DNA of 64,000 nt from Ignatzschineria cameli (GCF_003121895.1 NZ_QEWW01000007.1:1-64000); one strand, 5' to 3'. Counted from the first letter of the stretch, positions 18,726-28,508 are shown. Notes: a model not told the origin generated them from the letters alone. Translations and numbers: made by a program.

Positions 18726-20654
18726 ATGAATCCAACTCCACTTCTCGATCAAATTGTGTCACCTGATGACCTTAAATCCCTCTCCCTCAACGATCTTGAG
18801 ACACTCTCAACAGAGCTTAGGCAATTTCTTATTGGCTCCGTTCTCGACTCAGGTGGTCACTTTGCGTCGGGGCTAGGGGTTGTTGAGTTAACAGTGGCGT
18901 TGCACCATGTCTTTAACACTCCTCATGATAAAATTATCTGGGATGTCGGCCATCAAGCCTATCCTCACAAGATATTAACAGGCCGTAAAGATCGCATTCA
19001 TACGATCCGAAAAAAAGGGGGATTAGGCCCCTTCCCTTCTCTTAGTGAGAGCGATTATGATGCCTTTGGTGTTGGCCACTCTTCTACCTCAATCAGTGCG
19101 GCTTTAGGAATGGCGATCGGCGCAAAACATCATCATGACAATACTCAACAGCTTATTGCGGTAATTGGAGATGGCGCATTAACTGCCGGGCAAGCTTTTG
19201 AAGCACTCAATCACGCTGGAGATCTAAAAGCGAATCTTTTAGTGATCCTCAATGACAATAATATGTCGATCTCCCCAAATGTGGGCGCTCTTAGCACCAT
19301 GTTAACGCGCACCCTCTCTAAACCGGCAATTCAATCGATTCGTGAAAGTGGTGCAAAATTTTTAGAAAATTTGCCCTTCCCACAAGCACTCGATCTAGCA
19401 AAACGTGCCGAAACGCGTGTTAAAAGTGCCGTGGCAGAACAGAGCATTATCTTTGAAGAATTTGGCTTCCAATATTTTGGCCCTATCGATGGGCACGATC
19501 TGCCGACACTGATCGCGACCCTTAAAAACTTAAAACAGAAGAGCGGCCCTCGATTTCTCCATATCACTACCAAAAAGGGGAAAGGATATGCTAAAGCAGA
19601 AGCGGAACCCGTTAAGTTTCATGCTGTCTCTGCAGCGAAGAAGGCGCCTCAAGGTGTCACCTCTACTGACAAAGCGCAATCTGCAAAACAGGCTGAAAAT
19701 GCGGTATCAAAAAAAGCATCAGGATTAACTTATACCCAGGTCTTCTCACAATGGCTCTGCGATATGGCGGAAATTGAACCCGATCTGATGGCAATCACGC
19801 CCGCTATGTGTGAAGGCTCTGGCCTTGTCACATTTAGTCAGCGCTTTCCTCACCGTTTTTTTGACACCGCAATTGCTGAGCAGCATGCTGTCACTTTAGG
19901 TGCGGGAATGGCGTTAGGCGGAATTAAGCCTGTCGTTGCGATCTACTCTACCTTCCTTCAACGCGCCTATGATCAACTGATTCATGATGTTGCCATTCAA
20001 AATTTAGATGTCACCTTTGCTATCGATCGCGCCGGTATTGTCGGTCCAGATGGCGCAACACATGCAGGAACATTTGATATCGCTTATCTTCGTACGATTC
20101 CCAATATGGTGATTATGGCGCCTTCTAGCGAGGAGGAGTGTTACAAGATGTTAACAACGGCTTACCACTATCCAGGGCCGGCGGCTGTTCGCTATCCTCG
20201 CGGAAAAGGCATTGGAAGCCATATTAGTGATCAACCAACTGCAACCATTGAGATCGGGAAGAGTCAACTCCTCAAAAAAGGAGATAATCTCCTAGTGATC
20301 AATGTAGGGCCATTGATTACAGAATCCACAGCAGTTGCGGAACATTTTGGGGCAACACTCCTCGATCTACGCTTTGTAAAACCGCTCGATCAGGAGATGC
20401 TATTAAAATTAGCACAATCTCACAAAGCGATTATCACAATTGAAGATGGCGCCATTATGGGAGGTGCTGGTTCAGCGATTAATGAGCTTCTTGCTACTAA
20501 CGGCATTTTTATGCCTATCAAACACTTTGGCATTAAAGATTACTATCCAGAACATGGCGAGCGGGAAGAGATTCTAGCAGATTATGGTTTAACTGCTGAG
20601 AAGATGATTTCGGAAATCGACCATTTTCTTAATCTCGTTCCCTCTGCCTCCTGA
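18726..20654 (+). CDS. dxs: 1-deoxy-D-xylulose-5-phosphate synthase
   Basis: A 642-aa thiamine-diphosphate enzyme making DXP from pyruvate and glyceraldehyde-3-phosphate, the first step of the MEP isoprenoid pathway. Visible: DVGHQAYPHKILTGR, the ThDP-binding GDGALTAGQAFEALNHAG...NDNNMSISPNVG, and the transketolase pyrimidine and C-terminal domains (FFDTAIAEQHAVTLGAGMA, DRAGIVGPDGATHAG). It is some 20 residues longer than typical; the extra is a lysine/alanine-rich linker at about 300-335 before the second domain. Cotranscribed with ispA. Confidence 0.97.
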   Translation: MNPTPLLDQIVSPDDLKSLSLNDLETLSTELRQFLIGSVLDSGGHFASGLGVVELTVALHHVFNTPHDKIIWDVGHQAYPHKILTGRKDRIHTIRKKGGLGPFPSLSESDYDAFGVGHSSTSISAALGMAIGAKHHHDNTQQLIAVIGDGALTAGQAFEALNHAGDLKANLLVILNDNNMSISPNVGALSTMLTRTLSKPAIQSIRESGAKFLENLPFPQALDLAKRAETRVKSAVAEQSIIFEEFGFQYFGPIDGHDLPTLIATLKNLKQKSGPRFLHITTKKGKGYAKAEAEPVKFHAVSAAKKAPQGVTSTDKAQSAKQAENAVSKKASGLTYTQVFSQWLCDMAEIEPDLMAITPAMCEGSGLVTFSQRFPHRFFDTAIAEQHAVTLGAGMALGGIKPVVAIYSTFLQRAYDQLIHDVAIQNLDVTFAIDRAGIVGPDGATHAGTFDIAYLRTIPNMVIMAPSSEEECYKMLTTAYHYPGPAAVRYPRGKGIGSHISDQPTATIEIGKSQLLKKGDNLLVINVGPLITESTAVAEHFGATLLDLRFVKPLDQEMLLKLAQSHKAIITIEDGAIMGGAGSAINELLATNGIFMPIKHFGIKDYYPEHGEREEILADYGLTAEKMISEIDHFLNLVPSAS

Positions 20655-20751
20655 TCTTGATCTTGATCTTCACAACGCTATCGAAGTAGATTGTAAAGAT
20701 CGATTGAACTCAAAATAGAGAAAAGGGAATAAAAAAAGCATAAAATTAGGG

Positions 20752-20772
20752 TGATCCGGATAATCCGGATCA
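20752..20772. promoter_or_regulatory. Perfect palindrome of unknown use
   Basis: TGATCCGGAT at 20752-20761 and its exact complement at 20763-20772 with one centre base. It sits between the dxs stop and the shared terminator. It may be a protein-binding site or part of the transcript end; neither is shown. Confidence 0.5.
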
Positions 20773-20786
20773 AACTGAAGATAAAA

Positions 20787-20824
20787 GAAGAGCCTTCTTA
20801 TTTATTAATAAGTGAGGCTCTTTT
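20787..20824. terminator. Bidirectional terminator between dxs and rph
   Basis: AAGAGCC...GGCTCTT with an inner TCTTATT/AATAAG stem around a short loop (one small bulge), A-rich on the left and TTTT on the right. It lies between two convergent genes, so it can serve both. Confidence 0.75.
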
Positions 20825-20899
20825 GATTGTAGATCCGAGATTGATAAGATCGATAAGCATCATCGTAATATCAACCGTTTATTCATTTCTGATTAATCT

Positions 20900-21628
20900 T
20901 TAATTGATCTCTTCTGCTAAGACCGCAACTTGCGCCGCAGAGATCTGCGCGATACCTTTTTCGGCAAGTGTGATCATCTCTAATAACTCAGCTTTAGAGA
21001 AAGGCGCCTGCTCTGCTGTTGCCTGTACTTCAATAATCTGCCCCTTATTATCCATAATGACATTCATATCGGTATCGGCAGCACTATCCTCAAGATAATC
21101 GAGATCCAAAACAGGAACACCTTGATAGATCCCAACTGAGATCGCCGCAATTTGACTCACAAGCGGCGTCTTTTCAAGCAATCCCTGCTCTACCAATTGA
21201 TGGAGTGCTAAGACTAGAGCAATATATCCCCCAGAGATTGAAGCGGTTCTTGTGCCACCATCAGCTTGTATAACATCACAATCGATAGTGATTGTCCGCT
21301 CACCTAATAGCGCTAAATCAACGGCAGCACGTAATGAACGCCCGATTAAGCGCTGAATCTCAAGCGTTCTTCCACTCTGCTTACCGCGGGCAGCTTCACG
21401 GCTTGAACGTGTGTGGGTCGATCCCGGTAACATGCCATACTCGGCAGTAATCCACCCCTTTCCTTCTCCTCGTAAAAAAGAGGGAACCCGCTCCTCGATC
21501 GAAGCAGTACACAATACCTTTGTATTACCAAATACCGCTAAAACTGAACCGGCAGCATGCATTGTAAAGTTAGGAATAAATTGTAAAGAACGCATCTCAT
21601 CAGCAGCTCTTTTTGAAGGTCTTATCAT
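20900..21628 (-). CDS. rph: Ribonuclease PH
   Basis: A 242-aa phosphorolytic 3'-exoribonuclease that trims tRNA 3' ends. Family segments: [49 protein letters not shown], the [20 protein letters not shown] block and [19 protein letters not shown]. Normal length, complete to the C-terminus, unlike the frameshifted rph of E. coli K-12. Starts ATG 21628 after AGAGAG. Confidence 0.97.
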   Translation of the reverse strand: MIRPSKRAADEMRSLQFIPNFTMHAAGSVLAVFGNTKVLCTASIEERVPSFLRGEGKGWITAEYGMLPGSTHTRSSREAARGKQSGRTLEIQRLIGRSLRAAVDLALLGERTITIDCDVIQADGGTRTASISGGYIALVLALHQLVEQGLLEKTPLVSQIAAISVGIYQGVPVLDLDYLEDSAADTDMNVIMDNKGQIIEVQATAEQAPFSKAELLEMITLAEKGIAQISAAQVAVLAEEIN

Positions 21629-22149
21629 TGTTTCTCTCTTCTGTTTCTTTTATAGGGATTGTTTCTTAGGATTTTTATAAAATTGAGTCATTCCTTAAGC
21701 ATAACACTTTAACTAATTTAGGATCTGATCTCGCTTAAAATATCAAAAATCTAATCAATGTGTGTGGTCAAGATCTGCAGTAAATATCAGTGACTATATA
21801 TGGCAAATATGATTGAATAAATCAAAATAAATTAAAATAAAATACACCATATAAGCAAATATAAAAAAGCCCGTTTATAACGGGCTTTTCTAATGAAATC
21901 TGACGGTATTAATTCATCATTTAATATGAATTATGTGGTAAATGTTAGTAACGACTAAATTTTTTTAATTGAATCTTCTTAATTAATCTACTTTAACTTA
22001 TCTCTTTTAACGATTGTTAACATCTAACTAATATTAAACATTGTTAAATATTGAATGTCTGCTAGCTTTTACAACACTCTTGCAATAAATTTAAAATATC
22101 AAGTTAAAATAAGAGATTAAAAATAGGAGATTAACAAGCGCTATTGACG
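21629..22149. other. Intergenic stretch holding the infA terminator
   Basis: The 521 bp between infA and rph carry the infA terminator and AT-rich sequence that should include the rph promoter. No further gene was found. Confidence 0.5.
21865..21889 (-). terminator. Terminator of infA
   Basis: An 11-bp perfect stem (AAAAGCCCGTT at 21865-21875, AACGGGCTTTT at 21879-21889) with a 3-nt loop and T6 in the minus-strand transcript. It lies about 260 bases after infA with no gene between. Confidence 0.85.
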
Positions 22150-22368
22150 TTACTTACCACGATAAACGATACGACCTTTTGTGAGGTCATAAGGTGTTAA
22201 TTCTACTTTTACTCTATCTCCCATAAGAATACGGATATAGTTCTTACGCATCTTACCAGAGATGTGAGCAGTGATAACATGACCGTTATCTAACTCTACT
22301 CTAAATTGTGTATACGGAAGGGTTTCAATAACCGTGCCTTCCATTTCGATATGATCTTCTTTTGACAT
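22150..22368 (-). CDS. infA: Translation initiation factor IF-1
   Basis: A 72-aa S1/OB-fold protein that binds the ribosomal A site during initiation. It is the exact family length: [59 protein letters not shown]. The open frame runs upstream into the tRNA-Pro gene, so ATG 22368 must be the start. tRNA-Pro is just upstream on the same strand. Confidence 0.97.
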   Translation of the reverse strand: MSKEDHIEMEGTVIETLPYTQFRVELDNGHVITAHISGKMRKNYIRILMGDRVKVELTPYDLTKGRIVYRGK

Positions 22369-22394
22369 ATAACTCTTTAATAACTTAGTAAGAT

Positions 22395-22471
22395 TGGTCG
22401 GGACAGCAGGATTTGAACCTGCGACCCCTTGCACCCCATGCAAGTGCGCTACCAGGCTGCGCCATGCCCCG
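22395..22471 (-). tRNA. tRNA-Pro (anticodon GGG)
   Basis: 77 nt with encoded CCA. The anticodon stem CTTGC/GCAAG closes the loop ATGGGGT, giving GGG (reads CCC). Acceptor CGGGGCA with TGTCCCG (G-U tolerant) and T arm GCAGGTTCAAATCCTGC. It lies 27 bp upstream of infA, likely in the same transcript. Confidence 0.95.
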
Positions 22472-22584
22472 ACGAAATGAGATCTAAATAATAGCAAATA
22501 AAAAGTACTATGACAAGCCCCTATCCAGACCTCTCGATCTCCCCCTCTCTTGAAAGCTTAAAGAGAGGGGGTTTAACCCCATTT

Positions 22585-24168
22585 TTACTCTTGAACGACT
22601 GTTTTAACCTCTTCTAGCTTTAATCCTGAAAATAACGGCTCAGAGGAACTTGCTTCAGAGAGATGTTGCACCTTACGTGTCGCTACGATTTCTTTAGCAA
22701 CAGGATTATCTTTCGCTTTTGTATCCATATAGACAGTTCTATGGGCCGCATCTATTGTCCCCACATTTTGGGCTCCGCCCCCTAATGCTGCATAGAGCAT
22801 CACATCATTGATATGCTTATTAAAGTAGGTGGTTAATAATTCTTGGCGTGAACTAAAGAGTGTTCTTTGTGCATCTAAGACATCGAGATAGCTGGCAATA
22901 CCATTGGTATAGAGCAGATTAGCTAAACGTAATTGCTCAGAGGTTGTTGCCACAAGATTTTGTTGTGCGCGCAGTTGATCGCTTAATGGTTTCTTCGAGA
23001 CTAATGCATCTGCAACTTCTTGGAAGGCTGTCTGAATCGTCTTCTCATATTTGACCACTTCCACATTCTTACGGACATAGGCAAGATCTAAATTCTTCTG
23101 AATTTTACCCCAGTTAAAGATTGGAATAGAGATCTGTGGTGCAAAAGTCCAGCCACTATGGCCTGATTTGAAGAGATCTGAAAGCTCTCCTGAAGCATTA
23201 CCAAAGGTAGATGTTAAGGTGATGCTTGGGAAGAAGGCTGCTCTCGCGGCACCAATATCAGCATTTGCCGCTAAGAGTTGATACTCTGCCTCAATCACAT
23301 CAGGACGGACTAAGAGAACTTGTGAAGGAAGACCGACCGGCAACTCTTCTGAGAACTGTTTTGCACGTAGAGAGAGCCCTTTCGGGAGATCTGTGGCAAC
23401 GGCACCCACTAAGGTATAGAGAGCGTTACGCGCCTTACCTAACTGCCCTTCAATGTTGGCAACTTGCGCCTGTGCAGAGAAGACCTGCCCTTTTGCTTGC
23501 GCTAGATCGAGATCATTAGCAATTCCTGCTTCAACCTGCTGCTGGACAAGATTGTAAGAGGCTCTATTGGAATTTAAAGTCTCTTTTGCAACGCGGAGCT
23601 GCTCTTGTGCTAATACCTCTGTTAAGTAGGCACGCGCAACACCGGAGACAAGTGCAATCTCAGCTGCTCGTTTCCCCTCTTCCGTTGCAAGGTATTTAGC
23701 AAATGCAGCGTCGCTCAAAGAGGCTGCTTTTCCGAAGAAGTCAATCTCGAAGCTACTAACCCCGAAATTAAGAGAGGATCCTTCTGCTACAGAAGGTTGA
23801 CCTGGCATTGTATTTTCACGACCGGCCTTAGTTCTTGAATACCCGCCTGCCGCATTAAATCCTGGTAATTGATCCGCTACAGAGATCCCATAAGCAATTC
23901 GCGCTGCTTCAAGATTTAAGGTTGCCAATTGCAGATCCTTATTATTCTCTAACGCTAAAGCGATCAGCTTTTTCAGACGAGGATCTTTAAAGTAGTTCTC
24001 CCAACTAATTTGATAAGCAAAGGTTTGATCTGCTAATGTTCCTGCTTGAGCACCCGATGAGACTGGGAAACTATCAATAACGGGAAGTGCAGGACGCTCA
24101 TATGTAGGCGCCATGGAACAAGCGGCTAAAATAAAGGGAGCACCGACGAGTAACAGTGATTTTTTCAT
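22585..24168 (-). CDS. OprM/NodT-family outer-membrane efflux lipoprotein
   Basis: A 527-aa TolC-type channel component. A lipoprotein signal with lipobox LAAC is followed by SMAPTYERP, typical of NodT/OprM proteins. Two repeats of the outer-membrane-factor fold are seen, including NKDLQLATLNLEAARIAYG and AAFFPSITLTSTFGNASG, and LVRPDVIEAEYQLLAANADIGAAR. It should form the outer channel for an RND or MFS pump, but no inner-membrane pump or adaptor gene is adjacent. The C-terminal tail is longer than usual by about 60 residues and ends in low-complexity acidic sequence. ATG 24168 was preferred to a TTG four codons upstream that overlaps the ribosome site. Confidence 0.88.
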   Translation of the reverse strand: MKKSLLLVGAPFILAACSMAPTYERPALPVIDSFPVSSGAQAGTLADQTFAYQISWENYFKDPRLKKLIALALENNKDLQLATLNLEAARIAYGISVADQLPGFNAAGGYSRTKAGRENTMPGQPSVAEGSSLNFGVSSFEIDFFGKAASLSDAAFAKYLATEEGKRAAEIALVSGVARAYLTEVLAQEQLRVAKETLNSNRASYNLVQQQVEAGIANDLDLAQAKGQVFSAQAQVANIEGQLGKARNALYTLVGAVATDLPKGLSLRAKQFSEELPVGLPSQVLLVRPDVIEAEYQLLAANADIGAARAAFFPSITLTSTFGNASGELSDLFKSGHSGWTFAPQISIPIFNWGKIQKNLDLAYVRKNVEVVKYEKTIQTAFQEVADALVSKKPLSDQLRAQQNLVATTSEQLRLANLLYTNGIASYLDVLDAQRTLFSSRQELLTTYFNKHINDVMLYAALGGGAQNVGTIDAAHRTVYMDTKAKDNPVAKEIVATRKVQHLSEASSSEPLFSGLKLEEVKTVVQE

Positions 24169-24516
24169 ATCTATGATCAACCTCTAGTTGAGTTTGGGGC
24201 AATAACAGTTCTGTAAAACTGACAAAGTATTATATTTTAAGTTATCCATTCCCACTATCGATTCGAAATATCGCGCTAAGATCAATATCATCACGAATAG
24301 TCTCAACAGCAATAATGGATTGAAAGATGGGTGATATTGTACCAAGTGACAACAATGTTGTCATTATCAAATCACCCCTCTCTCTGCCTAGATCTTCACT
24401 CGACCTCTAGCATCTCTATTAAAAATTTCTATCAGGCATTGCTATCAGGGATTTCTATCAAACATTTTTATCAGATACTTCTATCTTGAATCTCTTCAAG
24501 TATGCCGGCGCTCGCT
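24169..24516. other. Intergenic stretch with degenerate repeats, no gene seen
   Basis: At about 24415-24485 the words TTTCTATCA and TTTTATCAG recur roughly every 15-16 bp with mismatches. No open frame or RNA gene is seen; the promoter of the efflux gene should lie in the part near 24200-24350. Confidence 0.5.
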
Positions 24517-25002
24517 TTAGAGCTTACCGTAACCATAGAAACGCTGTTGCCAATAGGGCGTATCAAACCGGGTAATCTCAACCCGTTTGCCAGAACTTGG
24601 CGCATGAATCATCTGATTATCGCCGATATAGATTCCCGCATGGGAGATACTCTTACCATTGGTGATAAAAAAAACGAGATCACCCGGCTCCGGTTTATCG
24701 GTACGTTTCGCGTAACGATATTGGCTTCGAGTATCTCGCGGTAATGAAATGCCGGCATTTTTATAAGCATATTGAATCAACCCACTGCAATCAAATCCCC
24801 GTTTAGGATCGGTCCCCCCAAAGAGGTAGGGACGTCCAATCTGTCCCTTTGCATGATAAATGGCTGAAAACTTTGCCCCGAGCAGATTCTCCTGCTTCAC
24901 ATCACTATCGGCAACGGCTAGTGAAATAGGGGTCAATAGTGCCGCTACAAAAAGAAAACGTTTGAGCTGATCGGTTAAGCGGTTCTGCATCATCTCTCCC
25001 AT
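24517..25002 (-). CDS. NlpC/P60 family cell-wall endopeptidase
   Basis: A 161-aa secreted hydrolase with a Sec-type signal (about residues 14-31, LFVAALLTPISLAVA). The C40 catalytic set is visible: FDCSGLIQYAY (Cys), ISHAGIYIGD (His) and a polar third residue in MIHAPSSGK. It should cut peptide stems of peptidoglycan, between D-Glu and DAP in relatives. It consists of the catalytic domain alone, without SH3 or LysM domain. Divergent from the GMP synthase gene. Several ATGs cluster at the start and none has an ideally spaced ribosome site. Confidence 0.85.
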   Translation of the reverse strand: MGEMMQNRLTDQLKRFLFVAALLTPISLAVADSDVKQENLLGAKFSAIYHAKGQIGRPYLFGGTDPKRGFDCSGLIQYAYKNAGISLPRDTRSQYRYAKRTDKPEPGDLVFFITNGKSISHAGIYIGDNQMIHAPSSGKRVEITRFDTPYWQQRFYGYGKL

Positions 25003-25098
25003 AAATGAATTAATCTACAATCAATCGATCTACAAATTGTTAAAAGCCACCGCTATGGCAGAAATCCCTCGATAAATTGGGGTGTTGATAGACATTTT

Positions 25099-25107
25099 TG
25101 CTATACT
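25099..25107 (+). promoter_or_regulatory. Probable extended -10 promoter of guaA
   Basis: TGCTATACT is an extended -10 box (TGn plus TATACT) about 47 bp before the guaA ATG. A -35 match (TTGGGG near 25077) has a long spacer, so the extended -10 probably carries most of the strength. Confidence 0.5.
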
Positions 25108-25153
25108 TTACCCCTTAATCAATCCCTAGAATTGCATCAAGGATACATATTTT

Positions 25154-26398
25154 ATGCCACAGCACTTAAATAATAGAATATTAATTGTACACGCAAATCA
25201 ACAAGAAGCTCAAAAAATTGCACGTCTTCTACGTGATGCTCAATTTTACTCAGAAATTGTTACCCTAAAAGATCTTGCCGAAGCCCTCAAAAATGGCCCA
25301 ACAAAAGCGATCTTAAGTGACCAAGTTACAGCGATCGAAGCGCTTTTAGAGCGTGAATCTTTCACAACACCTCTCTTTGCCTTAGCAGAGGATAGCTCAG
25401 CGGAAGCGGTGATCGACTTTATTAAGGGAACAGGGGCAGAAGCGGTCTGGAGCGTTGATGCATTTATTGAGCATCACACTAAAGCGATTCAAAATAGCGT
25501 ACAAAATGATGAGGTGATCTTAGGGCTCTCTGGTGGTGTGGATTCCTCTGTGGTGGCGGCACTGATCCATAAAGCGATCGGCCAACAGCTCACTTGCGTC
25601 TTTGTCGATACAGGTCTTCTTCGTCTCAATGAAGGGGATAAAGTGATGCGAACCTTTGCAGACAATATGGGAATCCATATTATTCGTGTCGATGCTGAAG
25701 CTCGCTTTTTAGAGGCGCTCAAAGGGGAGAATGATCCGGAGAAGAAGCGTAAAATTATTGGAGAACTCTTTGTTCGTATCTTTGAAGAGGAAGCGCGTAA
25801 GCTCCCTAATGCGAAGTGGCTAGCACAGGGCACCATCTATCCTGATATTTTAGAATCGATCAATACTAAAGATGGCGTTGCTGTTAAATCCCACCATAAT
25901 GTTGGTGGCTTGCCGGAAGATATGGATCTCAAATTATTAGAACCTATCAGCTCACTCTTTAAGCATGAAGTTCGTGAGTTAGGCGTTGCTTTAGGGCTTC
26001 CAAGAGAGATGGTCTATCGCCATCCTTTCCCCGGACCGGGCTTAGGTGTTCGTATTTTGGGGGAGATTAAAAAAGAGTATGCCGATATCCTTCGTCTTGC
26101 CGATGATATCTTTATTGAAGAGCTCATCAAAGCTGATCTTTACGACAAAGTATCACAAGCCTTTGCGGTATTTGTCCCGGTAAAATCGGTAGGTGTCTCT
26201 AATGATAAGCGAGTTTATGATTACGTTATTGCCCTACGCGCTATTGAGACCATTGACTTTATGACGGCACGCGCAGCGCATCTTCCTTGGGACTTCATTG
26301 AGCATGTCTCTAATCGCATCATCTTAGAAGTCGATGGAGTTTCACGCGTCACTTATGATGTCTCTAACAAACCGCCTGCAACAATTGAGTGGGAATAA
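25154..26398 (+). CDS. guaA: GMP synthase with vestigial, cysteine-less amidotransferase domain
   Basis: A 414-aa protein converting XMP to GMP. From residue about 98 it matches GuaA closely: PP-loop LSGGVDSS (125-132), [67 protein letters not shown] and the end KPPATIEWE. Standard GuaA is about 525 aa with a 200-aa class I glutaminase. Here the N-terminus is only about 110 residues: [10 protein letters not shown] keeps the first beta strand, KAILSDQ aligns with the place of the usual ILSGGP, and the nucleophile-elbow region is missing. There is no cysteine in residues 1-113. Nothing upstream could supply the missing part: the preceding gene is divergent. Predicted to use free ammonia or a separate glutaminase. 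Strong terminator downstream. Confidence 0.92.
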   Translation: MPQHLNNRILIVHANQQEAQKIARLLRDAQFYSEIVTLKDLAEALKNGPTKAILSDQVTAIEALLERESFTTPLFALAEDSSAEAVIDFIKGTGAEAVWSVDAFIEHHTKAIQNSVQNDEVILGLSGGVDSSVVAALIHKAIGQQLTCVFVDTGLLRLNEGDKVMRTFADNMGIHIIRVDAEARFLEALKGENDPEKKRKIIGELFVRIFEEEARKLPNAKWLAQGTIYPDILESINTKDGVAVKSHHNVGGLPEDMDLKLLEPISSLFKHEVRELGVALGLPREMVYRHPFPGPGLGVRILGEIKKEYADILRLADDIFIEELIKADLYDKVSQAFAVFVPVKSVGVSNDKRVYDYVIALRAIETIDFMTARAAHLPWDFIEHVSNRIILEVDGVSRVTYDVSNKPPATIEWE

Positions 26399-26529
26399 TA
26401 GAAGAGATAAAAGAGCTTTCGAAGAGATATTAAAGATCGAGAAGATATAAAATTTTCGATATCTATCCCTTGATCAGCAAGTCAAGGGGCCTAGATCCAA
26501 TTGAATCACTTCGAATCTTTCTATAGAGT

Positions 26530-26561
26530 GCCCAACATCATTCGTGTGTTGGGCCTTTTTT
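26530..26561 (+). terminator. Terminator of guaA
   Basis: GCCCAACA at 26530-26537 pairs with TGTTGGGC at 26547-26554, followed by seven T on the plus strand. It is about 130 bases after the guaA stop. Confidence 0.9.
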
Positions 26562-26588
26562 ATCACTCCTCTTCTTTCAAGATACAAT

Positions 26589-26620
26589 AAAAAAATCCTT
26601 AACCAATAATGGTTAAGGAT
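26589..26620 (-). terminator. Terminator of the AhpD-like gene
   Basis: A perfect 10-bp stem, ATCCTTAACC at 26595-26604 with its complement at 26611-26620, loop of six, T-run on the minus strand. It is some 190 bases after the gene stop. Confidence 0.85.
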
Positions 26621-26811
26621 CTTCATAAACCTCTATTGAAGGATCTATAATCTCTATTAGAACTCATCTTCAAGAGCGCATTTAGGGGATAACTCTCTTT
26701 CTAATAAGACTCAAATTTTAATCAATAGCATCCTATATCAACACCTTTTAACGATATTTCGATAATGGTCAAGATTCAATAGAGCTAATTTACTATCGTT
26801 ATCCATAGAGA

Positions 26812-27351
26812 TTAAACTAATGGCACTTCTGGAAAGTCGAGTTTTGGATCAACAATATTATTGAGCCAATTTGTAAAGCTATTGAGTGCCGTAAAGAGTG
26901 TCAATTGCACAATATCAGCTTCAGTAAAACCTGCTGCTTTTGCGCGCTCTACTAAGGCATCATCTAAATTCCCTCTATTTTTGAGAACCCCTAACGCAAT
27001 ATCGATAATTAACTGCTCACGAGCATCTGCCGCACGACCATGTTGCGCTTCGAGACACTCCTCTTCACTCATACCCGCCATTCTCTTTGCGGTAAAAGTA
27101 TGAGCGCTAACGCAGTAGTGACAACCATTGTAATTAGCGACTGCTAATGCTAATAACTCTTGATCTCTTTTTGAGAATTTAGAGTTTTCCAATTTTGCTT
27201 GTAACGCTAAAAACGCATCTAAGCTCATTCCATCAATTCCTAACGCACCAAAGAAGTTAGGTAACATGCCAAACTTTCCTTTCAATTGCGTTAAAATCGG
27301 CTTTGCAATCTCATCTGCTGTCTCAGGCGTAACTAATGTAAATTGTGTCAT
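26812..27351 (-). CDS. Carboxymuconolactone decarboxylase / AhpD-like peroxidase-family protein
   Basis: A 179-aa all-helical protein. The AhpD-type redox motif CHYC appears in NYNGCHYCVSAHTFTAKR at about residues 74-91, with the downstream His, and LPNFFGALG near residue 30 is typical of the family. Members reduce peroxides using the two cysteines as relay; the exact partner is unknown, as no ahpC or lpd lies nearby. AGGAGCC precedes ATG 27351. Confidence 0.85.
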   Translation of the reverse strand: MTQFTLVTPETADEIAKPILTQLKGKFGMLPNFFGALGIDGMSLDAFLALQAKLENSKFSKRDQELLALAVANYNGCHYCVSAHTFTAKRMAGMSEEECLEAQHGRAADAREQLIIDIALGVLKNRGNLDDALVERAKAAGFTEADIVQLTLFTALNSFTNWLNNIVDPKLDFPEVPLV

Positions 27352-27812
27352 TTCTTAATGGCTCCTAATCTTCAATTCCTAGAGTAATCTCTATCTCATT
27401 TATCTTGTTCGTCTTGTTTCTTAGCCTCTATCGATCTAGATTCAATTTCTAGATTTAGTTTCTAGACTCAATTTGAGCGATTTCAGTATTGAGCGCTCAA
27501 GTTGATTAAAACTTGATTAAAATGTGTGGCAGAAACAATTCATTTAAAAAAACTTATTAATGAACCTTCTATATACTAACTTACATTATATAATTTTACA
27601 ATTTGTTGCCGACATTTGCCCATATTTTGCTACTATTTTGATCCCTTAAATAGGATCAGCCAGAAGCCTTTATCTCTTTATCCCCCTTTTGTCTAATTTA
27701 TAAGCTAAAATAGCAGTTCATAATTGAGCGCACTCTGCTTAGCGTGTATTATGAAGAGATTATTAGGCAATCTGTACTGAACAGATTTTATAATTTAAGG
27801 AGAGAGTTATCT
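27352..27812. other. Divergent intergenic region between AhpD-like gene and adk
   Basis: 461 bp. At 27430-27475 a TCTAGATT/TTTCTAGA word recurs three times. Beyond that it is AT-rich and should hold both promoters. The coding frame of adk extends back to 27744, but ribosome site and homology put the true start at 27813. Confidence 0.5.
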
Positions 27813-28364
27813 ATGCGTATTGTCCTGCTTGGCGCACCTGGGTCTGGAAAAGGCACTCAGGCTGAAAATATTGTTAAAAAATTTGGAATTACCCACCTCT
27901 CTACAGGGGATATGCTTCGTGCGGAAGTAAGTGAAGGAACGCCGTTAGGTCTCGAAGCGAAAAAAATTATGGATGAGGGTAAACTTGTCTCTGATGAGAT
28001 CGTGCTTGGCATGGTTAAAAATCATATCCTTAAAGCAGAGAATGGCTTTCTTTTAGATGGCTTTCCTCGCAACATCAATCAGGCAGAGCAACTTGATAAA
28101 CTTCTCGATGAGATCAATATGCCGATCGATAAGGTGATCTACTTTGATGTTCCTTTTGAAGTGATCAAAGAGCGTCTTAAAGCACGTGGTCGTTCTGATG
28201 ATACCGAAGAGACGATTCTTAAACGCCGCAAAGTCTTTGAAGAGGAGACTTTCCCATTAGTCGACTACTTTATCCTTCAAGGCAAGCTTAAAACCATCAA
28301 TGGTTATGGTGATGTTAATGAGATCTCTCAAGAGATCTTTAAAGTGCTTGATCCATCACTCTAA
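27813..28364 (+). CDS. adk: Adenylate kinase, short form
   Basis: A 183-aa kinase interconverting ATP + AMP and 2 ADP. P-loop GAPGSGKGTQ at residues 7-16, AMP site STGDMLRAEV, DGFPRN, and the LID region GRSDDTEETILKRR. The LID is short: the about 30-residue insertion of E. coli Adk (214 aa) is absent, so there is no zinc or hydrogen-bond LID. ATG 27813 has AAGGAGAG at good spacing and begins the conserved MRIVLLG. Confidence 0.95.
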   Translation: MRIVLLGAPGSGKGTQAENIVKKFGITHLSTGDMLRAEVSEGTPLGLEAKKIMDEGKLVSDEIVLGMVKNHILKAENGFLLDGFPRNINQAEQLDKLLDEINMPIDKVIYFDVPFEVIKERLKARGRSDDTEETILKRRKVFEEETFPLVDYFILQGKLKTINGYGDVNEISQEIFKVLDPSL

Positions 28365-28457
28365 GCGTCATATCTCTATCTCTTTACTATGCATAAGAGA
28401 CTGACTTAGCGCGGTAATCCCCTCAGTCAGCTCTTAATAGAAGGGAATAAGATTGTA

Positions 28458-28491
28458 ATAAGGCTACAAGCATCGCTTCGTAGCCTTTTAT
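28458..28491 (+). terminator. Terminator of adk
   Basis: AAGGCTAC at 28460-28467 pairs with GTAGCCTT at 28480-28487 around a 12-nt loop, followed by TTTTA. It lies just before the start of the next gene at 28509, which probably needs its own promoter or read-through. Confidence 0.65.
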
Positions 28492-28508
28492 ATCTCTCAA
28501 GGTTACAT

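Larger units (their letters stand above)
26399..26811. other. Intergenic stretch with two convergent terminators
   Basis: The 413 bp between guaA and the AhpD-like gene hold two terminators and no other recognisable feature. Confidence 0.5.

Noticed and set aside
22369-22497. 43-codon extension of IF-1
   Set aside because: It would translate the tRNA-Pro gene; IF-1 is 72 aa in the family.
27744-27812. 23-codon extension of adenylate kinase
   Set aside because: The conserved start MRIVLLG and a good ribosome site are at 27813.
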